DNA of 51,455 nucleotides from NCBI RefSeq assembly GCF_002149035.1, contig NZ_NGFP01000030.1, positions 1 through 51,455 on the forward strand. Direction: 5' to 3'. Under the pieces are notes generated by a model. It did no database searches. It saw only the letters and a list, made by a program, of their open reading frames with translations, and was not told the DNA's origin. This document shows positions 26,906 to 36,000 of this stretch, piece by piece; the first letter of the stretch is position 1; the number at the start of each line of letters is the position of its first letter. The stretch comes from Streptosporangium minutum. GTDB lineage: Bacteria > Actinomycetota > Actinomycetes > Streptosporangiales > Streptosporangiaceae. Made by a program: the position numbers and the translations under genes.

Positions 26906-27316
26906 ATGGGACGTGACCTAGTAGAGCTGCATATCCGCAGTGGAGACCTCGCCGACTCCGGATCTTGGGTCTACGTCTGGCTGCTTGAACGCCACGTGAT
27001 TTATGTAGGCACTACCGGCCTTCCCCCGGAGGTCAGGACCTGGCTACATCTCCACGACTCTGATCCCGATATCGGCCGTGTGAAGGCCCGCTACCCAAGG
27101 GTCAGGGTCGACTCACTCGATGTGATCGCCTTCCGGCTTCCTGAAACTGTGCCACGTCCGAAAATCAAGGCCGCAGTGATCGCTCACTTCAGCGCCACGG
27201 GACTTCTCTCTGAGCACTATGTGGGCGATCCGCCGCAGTATGTGTCCATCGGGGAAGAAGTGTCTCCTCTTCTCCACCTGATCACCAATCGGATCGTCCA
27301 CTCTGAGGACGGATGA
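26906..27316 (+). CDS. GIY-YIG-like domain protein
   Basis: 136 residues. WVYVWLLERHVIYVGTTGLP, then RTWLHLHDSD, has the spacing of the GIY-YIG nuclease signature (VYVW..IYVG with a following Arg). The active-site Glu of true nucleases is not obvious, and the C-terminal half (IAFRLPETVPRPKIKAAVIA) is family-specific. It could be a degenerate nuclease fold. ATG 26906 has GGAAAG upstream. GC content is lower than in its neighbours, as with acquired genes. Confidence 0.55.
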   Translation: MGRDLVELHIRSGDLADSGSWVYVWLLERHVIYVGTTGLPPEVRTWLHLHDSDPDIGRVKARYPRVRVDSLDVIAFRLPETVPRPKIKAAVIAHFSATGLLSEHYVGDPPQYVSIGEEVSPLLHLITNRIVHSEDG

Positions 27317-27551
27317 TCTAAGGCGTCCAATGCGCTCGGCCGGCTTGGAAGTCTCCACGCAGGAAATCCGCTACTCGTTGCCGTGATGATCGGAGAGTCG
27401 GCGTTGAAGGGCGAGGCGCCGTATCTTCGACATCGTCCACCCCTCCGGGCCGGGGTTCGACCACGCTGAGGTCGCTTCAGGGCACCGCGACAGTGTGCCC
27501 TCGGAGCCCGCGCCTGAGCATGGGGGTCATCTGGGCGGCAACGGCCAGTCG

Positions 27552-27637
27552 GCAGTTATCCGTCCGCCGAGATCGAGCGTGCGAGGCGGGTCATGCAGCG
27601 GTGCATAGCTGAGGCCCATACTGCAGATGAGGAGTGA
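27552..27637 (+). pseudogene. possible 3' remnant of a HigB-like toxin gene
   Basis: The frame reads YPSAEIERARRVMQRCIAEA to a stop at 27635, just before the antitoxin start. This resembles the C-terminal helix (PxxEIxxARRRM) of phage Gp49/HigB-like toxins, which normally precede this antitoxin. The rest of the toxin is absent; 27317-27550 shows no recognisable gene. Confidence 0.35.
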
Positions 27638-27642
27638 GCGGC

Positions 27643-27942
27643 ATGGGGGAGCGCAGGACCTGGGCCGACAAGAAAACTGAGATCATGAGTCGTCCTGGGG
27701 TGGGGGCGGGATATGAGGCGGCCAGGATCCGGTTCGAGCTGGGTGAGGCGGTACGGCTGCGGCGTGAGCAGCTCGGGTTGACTCAAGCCGAGCTGGCTGA
27801 GCGGACTGGGCTGAAGCAGCCGGCGGTGGCACGGTTCGAAGCAGGGGGGACGATGCCGACCATCCCCATGCTGGAGCGGCTCGCGGAGGCTCTGGAGATG
27901 CGGCTGAGCGTCCAGTTCCAGCCGCTGCGAGAGGCGAGCTGA
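27643..27942 (+). CDS. XRE-family antitoxin-like regulator (HigA type)
   Basis: 99 residues: an N-terminal extension (ERRTWADKKTEIMSRPG) and an XRE HTH (GEAVRLRREQLGLTQAELAE, KQPAVARFEAGGTMPTIPML). In this family the protein is the antitoxin of a HigBA or RelE-type pair, binding its own promoter. Its expected upstream toxin gene appears reduced to a fragment. ATG 27643 has GAGGAG eight bases upstream. Confidence 0.8.
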   Translation: MGERRTWADKKTEIMSRPGVGAGYEAARIRFELGEAVRLRREQLGLTQAELAERTGLKQPAVARFEAGGTMPTIPMLERLAEALEMRLSVQFQPLREAS

Positions 27943-28007
27943 TCCGCCGGGGCGGCACTCGGGATCACGAGGCGTCGAAGTAGCGCCGGAAATGAGTGAG
28001 GCCCGGG

Positions 28008-28196
28008 CCGGGATTGCGCTTTCGGCCTGGGCCTTCTGGCATAGAGCGGGTGACGGGAATCGAACCCGCGCTATCAGCCTGGGAAGTCTCTATCGATCTT
28101 GGTTGCTGACCTGGGGAAACACTGACCTGCGGGGAAGTGCTCCGGTTACCCGCGATTCCCCTTCGCTCGTTCTGCTGACGGGCACGCAACGGGCAC
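28008..28196 (-). repeat. tRNA-Gly(CCC) attachment scar B
   Basis: Terminator hairpin GAGGCCCGGG/CCTGGGCCTTC (28008-28036), then 28044-28085, the 3' half of tRNA-Gly(CCC) on the minus strand (anticodon loop to the CCA end, here mutated to CTA). A class 1 right arm follows, ending in CGGGCAC at 28179 and 28190 (11-bp period). The 5' half of the tRNA is absent. It marks the left end of a cassette with a GNAT gene and an integrase remnant. Confidence 0.85.
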
Positions 28197-28306
28197 ACCG
28201 CAGAGGTGGCGACCGTTTCCTCATCAGGGTCGTCAGGAGAGGCGTCGCTCGCGCCGGGGGCGCTGTCTGCACGAGGCCCTGCGTAACGAACCCATATGGT
28301 TCTCGC

Positions 28307-28780
28307 ATGCCTGAAAGCCTCCGCCTCGCGCCTATTACCCCCGCCAACATCGAGACGGCTATCTCTGTGAAAGTCCGCCCCGATCAGGAGCGCTTCGTAT
28401 CACCGGTGGCGAAGTCGCTGGCTGAGGCTTACGTCCACCCAGGGGTGGCCTGGCCCCGCCTCATCTTCGACGGAGATCGTCCCGTGGGCTTCCTCATGGC
28501 TTTCCTCGATATCGACTGGGACGGTAAGGGGGTCGATTTCCGGTCCGGCCTGTGGCGTCTCAATGTGACACCCGACGCGCAGGGACGTGGAGTCGGTCGC
28601 TTCGCCGTCGAATCAGTGGCCGCCGAAGTCAGGCGGCGCGGTGGCACACATATGTATGTCACGTGGGAGCCGGGAGAGGGCGGCCCCGAGGGCTTCTATC
28701 AGAAGCTCGGGTTCCAGCTCACAGGCGAGGAGAGCGGGGGCCAGACGGTCGGGGTGCTGGATCTGACGAACCCCTCGTAA
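28307..28780 (+). CDS. GNAT family N-acetyltransferase (copy 1 of 2)
   Basis: 157 residues with FLMAFLDIDWDGKGVDFRSG, LWRLNVTPDAQGRGVGRFAV (acetyl-CoA loop QGRGVG) and a GFYQKLGFQLTGEE C-terminus. It resembles the spermidine/diamine-like acetyltransferase group; the substrate is unknown. It is about 90% identical in protein to the gene at 43917, and both sit just right of an attachment scar with the same promoter segment (TATGGT, 6 nt, ATG). The bases downstream differ. Confidence 0.9.
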   Translation: MPESLRLAPITPANIETAISVKVRPDQERFVSPVAKSLAEAYVHPGVAWPRLIFDGDRPVGFLMAFLDIDWDGKGVDFRSGLWRLNVTPDAQGRGVGRFAVESVAAEVRRRGGTHMYVTWEPGEGGPEGFYQKLGFQLTGEESGGQTVGVLDLTNPS

Positions 28781-28794
28781 CGGCGAGCACCGTG

Positions 28795-28915
28795 GTTCGG
28801 TGGGCTGGGGCTAGGCAACAGTTCGGTGGGCTGGGGCTAGGCAACGAAGTCCCAGCCCACCGGTCGCCCCAACCATCTATGACGATCACCCACGATCAGG
28901 CGATCGTGGGTGTTG
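28795..28915. repeat. repeat family T, copy 1
   Basis: A 25-bp segment GTTCGGTGGGCTGGGGCTAG(+5) is duplicated in tandem (28795, 28821). The second copy forms a 12-bp-arm hairpin (CGGTGGGCTGGG/CCCAGCCCACCG, 28824-28862). A second dyad ACCCACGATC-AGGC-GATCGTGGGT lies at 28888-28911. A related block is at 37316. The first hairpin could act as a terminator for the GNAT gene. Confidence 0.7.
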
Positions 28916-28917
28916 CA

Positions 28918-28980
28918 GCTGTACGGCGGAGCGGCTCCGGTACGGCGGGTCTGTTCGGTACGGCGTGGTCATGGTGCGGC
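28918..28980. repeat. repeat family R, copy 5 (short, degenerate)
   Basis: Three GTACGGCG blocks (near 28920, 28940 and 28957) and a GTGCGGCGGCGC end, directly abutting the integrase 3' remnant as family R does at 38.1 kb and, for the replication gene, at 40.4 kb. Confidence 0.4.
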
Positions 28981-29098
28981 GGCGCTGATTTACCTGCACC
29001 CGGAGGAGGAGCGGGACAAGATGGTCGCCGACAGCATGGGCAGGCTCGCCGAGGAGGCTATACGGAAGAACGGAGATCAGGAGGGATCGGGCGCGTAA
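28976..29098 (+). pseudogene. 3' remnant of a tyrosine recombinase (integrase) gene
   Basis: The frame reads AALIYLHPEEERDKMVADSM, then GRLAEEAIRKNGDQEGSGA and stop. ALIYLH holds the catalytic Tyr of phage-type integrases of actinomycete elements (usual R-AALIYLH). Everything upstream of the Tyr motif is replaced by family R sequence. The tail and the downstream 45 bp closely match the integrase remnant at 38.3 kb. Confidence 0.75.
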
Positions 29099-29142
29099 GA
29101 TCGAAATGAGCCCCGGAAAGAAATGAGCCCCGGAAAGAACGG

Positions 29143-29300
29143 GAGCCAGGCCGGAAAACAATCCCTGACCTGGCTTTTCCTGCTTGGAGCAGGTGGCGGG
29201 AATCAAACCCGCGCTGGCAGCTTTGGGAATCATCTGCTGACCTTGCTGCCCTGAGCTGGGGAAGCGGGATGCGGGCCAGGGCGGGTCGAGGACCATGAGC
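29143..29300 (-). repeat. tRNA-Gly(CCC) attachment scar C
   Basis: Hairpin AGCCAGG../..CCTGGCTT (29143-29177), tRNA 3' half at 29185-29229 with several substitutions, then a shortened class 2 right arm without its direct-repeat pair. The left side carries an integrase end like that of scar G. Two tandem copies of AATGAGCCCCGGAAAG lie just left of it. Confidence 0.8.
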
Positions 29301-29385
29301 CCCCGTGAGACCCCGCCGATCCCTGTCGGTTCCGGCACGCGATCAAGTGCGAGCTCAACGGACATGACTCGTCTATCCTTCGCGC

Positions 29386-30189
29386 ATGTCGATCAGAGAC
29401 GAGGAAGTGGCCCTCAAGGCAGCGCAGGCCGGAGCTGCTGTCGTGGTGGCCATGTACGGCGCATCGCTGACGCGCTTCCCGAAATCTGCGGGTGACTTCG
29501 CTACGGCCGCTGACATCGAAGCGGAGAACGCCATTCTTGACGTTATCCGCACCGCCCGACCAGATGATGCCGTGACGGGCGAGGAGAGCGGACGCACGGG
29601 TTCGGGGGACGCGGAGCGCATGTGGCTGGTCGACCCCCTGTGCGGCACGCTGAACTACGCCGCGCGGAGCATGCTGGTAGCGGTGAACGTCGCCCTGCGG
29701 GTGGGCTCGGACATCATGGTGGCGGCCTCAGCCGATCCGTTCTCCGAAGAGGTTTTCTGGACGGACGGTGATCACGCGTACCTCCGCCACGACGGCGTGG
29801 ACGAGCGACTTGCGCCATCGCCTGATTCGCGACTGGTGGATGTCAACCTCGATCCGCCGTTCCCGAACGGACCGAGCTTCCAGGCTGTGCGTCTGCTTGC
29901 CGACACGGGGTTCATCGAGCGATTTCGCCCGCGTGTCGTCTCCACCACCCTGGCAGTGGCCTGGGTCGCCTCCGGCCGGCGAGCCGCGTACGTCACTGAC
30001 GGCCATCTGCAGGACAGCGTGCACTTCGCCAGCGGGATCGCGTTGTGCCAGGCCGCCGGATGTGTGGTGACCGGCTTACACGGTCAACCACTGCACACCG
30101 GTGTGGGCGGGCTCGTCGCGGCCGCCGACGGGGAGACGCACGCCGCCCTGCTGGAACTGATCGCCAACCAGTTCCCTTTTGACCGGTAG
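29386..30189 (+). CDS. inositol-monophosphatase-like family protein
   Basis: 267 residues with the IMPase/FBPase fold: AGDFATAADIEAENAIL, GEESG (first metal-site Glu) and WLVDPLCGTLNYAA, where the usual DPxDGT has Cys in place of the second Asp. The C-terminal HLQDSVHFASGIALCQAAG is equivalent to the WDxAAG motif. Loss of one metal ligand suggests altered or lost phosphatase activity, unless this is a subfamily trait. It is the only gene of the C to D cassette. ATG 29386 follows TATCCT by 6 nt, fitting a leaderless transcript. Confidence 0.85.
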   Translation: MSIRDEEVALKAAQAGAAVVVAMYGASLTRFPKSAGDFATAADIEAENAILDVIRTARPDDAVTGEESGRTGSGDAERMWLVDPLCGTLNYAARSMLVAVNVALRVGSDIMVAASADPFSEEVFWTDGDHAYLRHDGVDERLAPSPDSRLVDVNLDPPFPNGPSFQAVRLLADTGFIERFRPRVVSTTLAVAWVASGRRAAYVTDGHLQDSVHFASGIALCQAAGCVVTGLHGQPLHTGVGGLVAAADGETHAALLELIANQFPFDR

Positions 30190-30327
30190 CCTGTGCGATT
30201 TCTGTCCAGCCATACCGGGAATCGTGATCGGACCCCACTGGGCCCTGGTGCCCGATCAACGTCAACGCGCAGCCGGCTGCCGTGAGCGGGCCCCTCTGGG
30301 AGGCGCACGGACGTCAACGAATCCGGG

Positions 30328-30540
30328 AAGGCCCGGCCCCGCCGGTTGACCTGGGCTTTCTTTGTCGGATCGAGTGACAGGAATCGAACCCGCGCTGTCA
30401 GCTTGGGGTCGGCTACTGATCCGGCTGCCCCGAGCCGGGAAAACGGGGGGAGCAGATCACGGCGGGTCGAGTAACCGTGATTCCCCGTGGTTTCCCGTGC
30501 ATCCCCGCCTGTTCTGGTACGGATCTGGCGCGCGATCACG
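30328..30540 (-). repeat. tRNA-Gly(CCC) attachment scar D
   Basis: Hairpin AAGGCCCGG../..CCTGGGCTTT (30328-30360), tRNA 3' half at 30366-30408 with mutations in the acceptor stem (CGGATCGAG), and a class 2 right arm ending CTGGTACGGATCTGGCG (11-bp pair, first unit mutated). Confidence 0.8.
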
Positions 30541-31342
30541 GCCATGACCTCTTCCTTGTCAGTGGGACTACTCCGCGGCCGCGGGGCCGACGTGCGAGTT
30601 CCACGCCGACCTTCCCGCCAAGCGGTGGGCCCCACGCGTGCGGGGAGCGTCCGTTGACCGTGACAGCGGACGGTCCAGTCTCCGACACGGGCGATCTGCG
30701 CGGTGACGGCTTGGAGCTGTCGCGTCAGGCGAACCGCTACTGGAGTTTCCCCAGGCGCGATCCTGCGCGAACCGCTCGCCGCAGACGGCGGTGCGTCGGA
30801 GCTCCTGGCATGGTTGTGGGGACATCCGGCGACGTCGCAGCCGCCCCCCTGGTCGGCCATCCTGAGGCGCGCAGTCTCAACTGCGAGCCGAACGGGCGGC
30901 ATGGTCGCAGGTCGGCCAGGCGCTGGACGTGACCAGGGTGAATGCGGAGACCAGCGGTACAGAGCCGATCTTTGTGCTAGCTCGACGACGGCTCCTGTCC
31001 GGGCCGGTCGGTGGCCCTGCGTTCCCGGGCCGTGCTTTCGGATTTCTCTCGATGCGGAGGTCGCCCGCTACGGCCGTCTCCTTGGGGAGGCCTCGACGGC
31101 GGAACTGGAGCTGCTCCTTTCCTGCTGGGTCGCGTCTCGCTCGACAAGCCGGCCTTCAACAGTCGCCCAGCCACGCGGCCGGGACAGGCGGTGCAATCGC
31201 CTTGCCCAGGCCCGCGCAGCGCGTACCTCCACGGCCTCGCGTCGGGTGTAACGCACGTGAGGGAAGACGATCCTGGCTTGCGGCGAAGAACGAGTGATCG
31301 TAACCATCACCCGTAAGGCGGGCATATGTCGGAGACAAGAAC
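30541..31342. other. 800-bp region without an intact gene
   Basis: Open frames here are short and lack family motifs. A fragment at about 30881-30960 reads LRAERAAWSQVGQALDVTR, similar to the helix-turn-helix of small actinobacterial DNA-binding proteins, which suggests decayed coding sequence. Nothing else is recognised. Confidence 0.5.
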
Positions 31343-31915
31343 TTGATCGCCGAAGTAGGCGAACAGGTGACCGATGCCGAACTCGTCGCCCAGTGCCGGC
31401 GGGACCCTGACCTGTTCGTCATCGTGCACGACCGCTACTACCGCGACGTTTACCTGTACGTGGCCGGTCGCCTGGACACGCAGATCGCCGAGGACATCAC
31501 CGCCGAGACGTTCCTGCTGGCCTTCGATCGGCGCAACCGGTTCGACCCGGAACGCGGGAGCCTGCGGCCCTGGCTGTTCGGCATCGCCACCAACCTGATC
31601 GCCAGGCACCGGCGCAAGGAGACACGCCACTACAGGGCGCTGGCCCGGCTGGGGCCGGAACCCGTCGTGGAAGGCCACGAGAGCCGGGTCGTCGCCTCCG
31701 TCGCCGCTGAGCGCATGCAGCCGCACCTGGCCAAGGCGCTTGCCGCCCTGTCCGGTGGCGAGCGCGACGTCCTGCTTCTCGTGGCCCTGGGCCAGCTCGG
31801 CTACGACGAGGTGGCCCAGGCGCTCGGCATCGCCATCGGCACGGTGGGCTCCAGGCTCAGCCGAGCGCGCGCGAAGATCCTCGCCCTCATCGACAAGGAG
31901 ACAGTCCATGGATGA
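31343..31915 (+). CDS. ECF sigma factor
   Basis: 190 residues with region 2 (VIVHDRYYRDVYLYVAGRLD, AEDITAETFLLAFDRRNRFD, SLRPWLFGIATNLIARHRR) and region 4 (ALSGGERDVLLLVALGQLGY, AIGTVGSRLSRARAKI). TTG 31343 is taken as start because GGAGAC lies seven bases before it; GTG 31367 is the alternative. It overlaps the next gene by 8 bp and belongs to an operon-like set with a CU044_5270 protein and a subtilase in the D to E cassette. Confidence 0.9.
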   Translation: MIAEVGEQVTDAELVAQCRRDPDLFVIVHDRYYRDVYLYVAGRLDTQIAEDITAETFLLAFDRRNRFDPERGSLRPWLFGIATNLIARHRRKETRHYRALARLGPEPVVEGHESRVVASVAAERMQPHLAKALAALSGGERDVLLLVALGQLGYDEVAQALGIAIGTVGSRLSRARAKILALIDKETVHG

Positions 31916-32756
31916 CCTCGACACGCTCGCCACCCTGCTGACCAAGCCCGAGCCGTCCACCGAGGCGATCACTCGCAGCAGGAGCCGGCTCCAGGACAGG
32001 ATGCGAGGCCGCACGCGACGGCGGATCGGGTGGCTCATGCCGGGAGTCGGCCTGGCCACCGCCGCCGCGGCGGTCGTCGCCGTGATCGCCACGGGTGTGA
32101 CCACGCCCGCCGGCGCACCGGTCTCGGGCAGGGAGGTCCTGCTCATGGCCGCCGCCAGTGCGGAACGTACGCCGCAAGGTTCCGGGACCTATTGGTACGT
32201 CAGATCCGAGTGGTCGGACCCGGAGATCCCGGCGATGGAGAGCTGGACCAGGCGTGACGGCCGGCGCTGGACCAAGGGCGAGCCGGGTGACCCTCCCGGC
32301 GTCGCCGTACCGGCCCCGCTCCCGCTCAGCCTCAAGGGGGCCGAGGTGAGCTTCGAGGACCTCGAAGGGCTGCCGACGGATCCAGAGGCGTTGAAAGCAC
32401 GGATCACCGAGCGGAAGGGGCGTGCCGACGACATGAGCCGGTCCGAGCAGCGAGGCGATCCGCTCCTCCCCCTGCTCTCGCTGATCTCGGAGCTGCCGAC
32501 GCCTTCGGAGGTCCGTTCCGCGGCGTTCCAGGCGCTGGCCGCGACGCCGGGGGTCGAGAGCAGGGGCGCGGTCGAAGGCGGGCAGGAACTGCTGATCCCT
32601 AATCCTGACGGCGAGTCGCCGATCAAACTGGTCGTCGATCCCGAGACCGCTCGGGTGACCCGCACCAACCTCCTCCTCACCGGCGACGGAGGCGTGGCGG
32701 GGACTGATGAATTCATCTCGGTGACCACCGACTGGACGGACCGGTCTCCCCGGTAG
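31908..32756 (+). CDS. CU044_5270-like membrane protein, putative anti-sigma partner
   Basis: 282 residues: an N-terminal cytoplasmic segment (MDDLDTLATLLTKPEPSTEA, RSRLQDRMRG), one TM helix at about 40-65, then an extracytoplasmic domain (TYWYVRSEWSDPEIPAMESW, a LPTDPEALKARI helix and LKARITERKG). This architecture is known downstream of actinobacterial ECF sigma factors and is annotated as the CU044_5270 family. Translational coupling (8-bp overlap) supports a role as its regulator. Confidence 0.85.
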   Translation: MDDLDTLATLLTKPEPSTEAITRSRSRLQDRMRGRTRRRIGWLMPGVGLATAAAAVVAVIATGVTTPAGAPVSGREVLLMAAASAERTPQGSGTYWYVRSEWSDPEIPAMESWTRRDGRRWTKGEPGDPPGVAVPAPLPLSLKGAEVSFEDLEGLPTDPEALKARITERKGRADDMSRSEQRGDPLLPLLSLISELPTPSEVRSAAFQALAATPGVESRGAVEGGQELLIPNPDGESPIKLVVDPETARVTRTNLLLTGDGGVAGTDEFISVTTDWTDRSPR

Positions 32757-32890
32757 GGGCTGGGTGACGACGGCTGAGGCTCCGACCACCACCCATACGG
32801 AGACGGCGGGGCGACTCGGCCGTGTCCTGAAGGCTGCCCCCAGGTCCATGAGTGGAGTTCGACCGGGGCGGCCCGGGAGGTTTCGCGTCC

Positions 32891-32980
32891 GACGGGCGCG
32901 TGCCCATGGCCGAACGGCCTGGCGGGCGCGTGCCCATGGCCGAACAGTCTGGCGGGCGCGTGCCCATGGCTGAACGCAGG
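32891..32980. repeat. 30-bp tandem repeat, three copies
   Basis: Units begin at 32891, 32921 and 32951 with RRCGGGCGCGTGCCCATGGC. Each contains the dyad GGGCGCG-TGCCC and a CCATGG. They lie 34 to 123 bp upstream of the subtilase start and may be regulatory. They are in frame with that gene and would add GRVPMAE repeats if translation began further upstream. Confidence 0.85.
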
Positions 32981-33013
32981 AAGAGACCATTTCCCCTCAC
33001 ACAAAGGCAGATC

Positions 33014-36000
33014 ATGAGTTTAGGTAAGTCGTTCCTCGCCGTCGCCATGGCAGGAACGATCGTGGGCATCACACCGGCACCAGCACCGGCGCAGACACCG
33101 CAGCCTCCCTCCCAACCGGCGAACGGGGTGACCCTGATCACCGGTGACCGTGTCGTGGTCACCGGCCACGGGCATCGGGTGGAGCCCGGACCCGGCCGGC
33201 AGGAGGTCGGCTTCACGAGCCAGGTACGTGAGAAGCACCTGTATGTGATTCCGTCCGACGCCCAGCCCCTGGTCGCCCAGGGGGTGCTCGACCGGCGGCT
33301 GTTCGACGTCACCCAACTGCTGCAGTGGCGGTACGGAGACGCCGAGATCCGTGACATCCCGCTGATCACGCGCTCGGACGCGGGCCCGGCCCCTGCGCTC
33401 AGGGGCGCGCAGGGTACCCGGCAGCTCGCCGGCCTTGGCATGACCACGCTCCGTCTGCCCAAGAGCGGCGCGGCCCAGGCGTGGAAGGAGATGGCGGGCG
33501 GCGGCCGTACTCTGGCCGCGGGCACGACGAAGATCTGGCTGGACGGCCGCCGGTCCTTCAGCCTCGACCGGAGCACCAGGCAGATCGGCGCCACCGAGGC
33601 GTGGAAGCAGGGGATGACCGGCGAGGGCATCACGGTCGCCGTCCTCGACTCCGGTTACGACCCCGGCCATCCGGACCTGAAGGGCGTGGTGGCGCAGGAG
33701 CGCAACTTCAGCGAGGATCCCGACATCCGCGACAACCTCGGTCACGGCACCCATGTCGCCTCGATCGTCGCGGGTAACGGCGAGAAGTACCGGGGAGTGG
33801 CCCCCGGCGCACGGCTGGCCATCGGAAAGGTGGGCGACGAGTCCGGTCCCTCCGAGTCCGCCATCCTGGCGGGTATGGAGTGGGCCGCCGTCGAGGTCAA
33901 GGCCAAGGTCGTCAACCTGAGCCTGGGTGACGCCGACCAGCCCGAGATCGACCCCCTGGAACAGGCGGTGAACACGCTGTCGGCGGAGACGGGCACGCTG
34001 TTCGTCGTCGCCGCCGGGAACGACGGCGGGAGGCGGCCGGTGAGCAGCCCCGCCAGCGCCGACGCCGCCCTCGCGGTCGGCGCCGTCGACAGGCAGGATC
34101 GGGTGGCCGGGTTCTCCAGCACCGGCCCCCGCGTAGGCGACCACGCCGTCAAACCGGACCTCACCGCACCGGGGGTCGACATCGTCGCGGCGGCGGCCGA
34201 GGGCACCGCCGACGGCGCTCACGTCGAGATGAGCGGTACCTCCATGGCCGCACCGCACGTGGCCGGGGCCGCGGCCATTCTCGCCCAGCGGCATCCCGAC
34301 TGGACCGGGCAGCAGCTCAAGGTCGCTCTGGTCGGCAGCGCCGCCCCTTCGTCCGGCGCCACGCCGTTCCAGCAGGGCACCGGGCGTGTGGACGTGGTCC
34401 GCGCGCTGAAGCAGCAGGTCGTGGCCCAACCGGCGGGCACCTGGGCCGCCTTTCCCTGGGACGGTCCGGACGGACGCAAGAAGACCGGGACCGTCACCTA
34501 CACCAACTCCGGCGACGCCCCGGTCAGCCTCGACCTGACCGTAGAGGGAGAAGTGCTCGAACTCGGCTCCCGGCGGCTCGACGTGCCCGCCGGAGGACAG
34601 GCGTCGGTCACGCTCAGCATCGACGCGAGCGGCAAGGCCCCCGGCGACTACGCCGGGACGATCACCGCCACCTCGGGCGACAGCGTGATCCGCACCCTGG
34701 CGGGTGCGTACGTCGAGCCCGAGTCCTACGACGTCACCATCGCCGTCATCGGCAAGCAGGGCCAGCAGGTCGACCCCTGGTCGGCTCAGATCTATGACGC
34801 GAAGACGGGGACCGTCACCGAGCCGGTGTTCCGGAACGGCATGGCCACGGTACGGCTCCCCAAGGGCGACTGGGACCTCTACACCTTGATCGGAGAGAGG
34901 ATCGACGGGAAGTCGAACTTCACCGTCGCCAACTCCCCGCTGAAGGTCGACGCAGGCAGCCGCCGGCTGACGGTGGACACACGCCAGGGCAAGGCGACCA
35001 AGGTCACACTCGACGATCCGACCGCCACGCCTCGGCGCGGTTTCGACCTCGGGCTGGCCCACGGCGCATGGAATTCGTGGTCGTCGACGAACATGAACGT
35101 CAACACCGAGCTCTTCGTCGTGCCGGTTCACCGGCCGGGCCTGACCTACACGTTGAGAACCACGTGGCTGAGCAAGGACGTGTCTCCCAGTCCCTACGTC
35201 TACGATCTCGTCGACCGCCGCACCGACGGCGTCCCGGAGAACCCCGTCTACGACGCCAGGCAGAAGGATCTGGCGAAGGTCTCCGCGACCTACCGGTCCT
35301 CGGGAGTGGCGGCCGTGGGGACGCCGATGGCCGGACTACAGATCGGGGGCTTCCCGGGCTCGTCCATGGCATCACTGGTCGGTGACATCCCCCTGCCCGG
35401 CACGCTCATCCACTACCGGACCCCCGGGCTGACCTACGAAAGCGGTCTTCAGGTCGGCACCTCCCTGACCTTCGACGGCGGCAAGCTCATGAAGCGCGGG
35501 CAGACCGATGAAGTCTGGAACACCGCGGTCACCGGTCCGTCGTTCCTGCTGCCGGGCGGCAGCCGTACCGGCGACAAGCTGACCTTCTTCGGGGTGGGGC
35601 TGTTCGCCGGCGGGGGGCCGGGCAGAACGGGCTCGGACACCGCCGCCACCGGCACCGCCACCCTCGCCAGAGACGGGCAGGTGCTGGCCAAGGCCGACAT
35701 CGCCAACTGTGAGGTCTACCAGAGGGAAGCGTGCGAGCTCCACGCCGGCCTTCCCCCCGAGCCCGGCGCCTACACGCTGACCGCGTCGATGCGCAGGCAG
35801 GTTCCGCACTCGACACTCTCCACCGGCGTGGAGTCCGTATGGAGGTTCCGGTCCGCGACCACGGCGAAGGAGCGGCCGCTGCCGCTGACGGCGGTCCGAT
35901 ACAGCCCCGCCGGCCTGGATGAGTCGAATCGCGCCAAGCCGGGCAGCGTGACCCGCCTGCCTCTGTGGATCGAGCGCAACCCCGGCTCCACCGGGGCAGC

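Noticed and set aside
27338-27362. Additional scar (GGCTTGGAAGTCTCCACGC)
   Set aside because: Only about 17 bases resemble the anticodon side and start of a class 1 arm; there is no T arm or direct-repeat pair, so it is too weak to list.
30084-30902. 272-residue minus-strand ORF
   Set aside because: It runs through scar D and the antisense of the IMPase gene, with Arg/Pro-rich composition and no domain.
33020-35131. 703-residue ORF opposite the subtilase
   Set aside because: It is a GC-bias shadow of the subtilase; the plus-strand frame has the catalytic triad and signal peptide.
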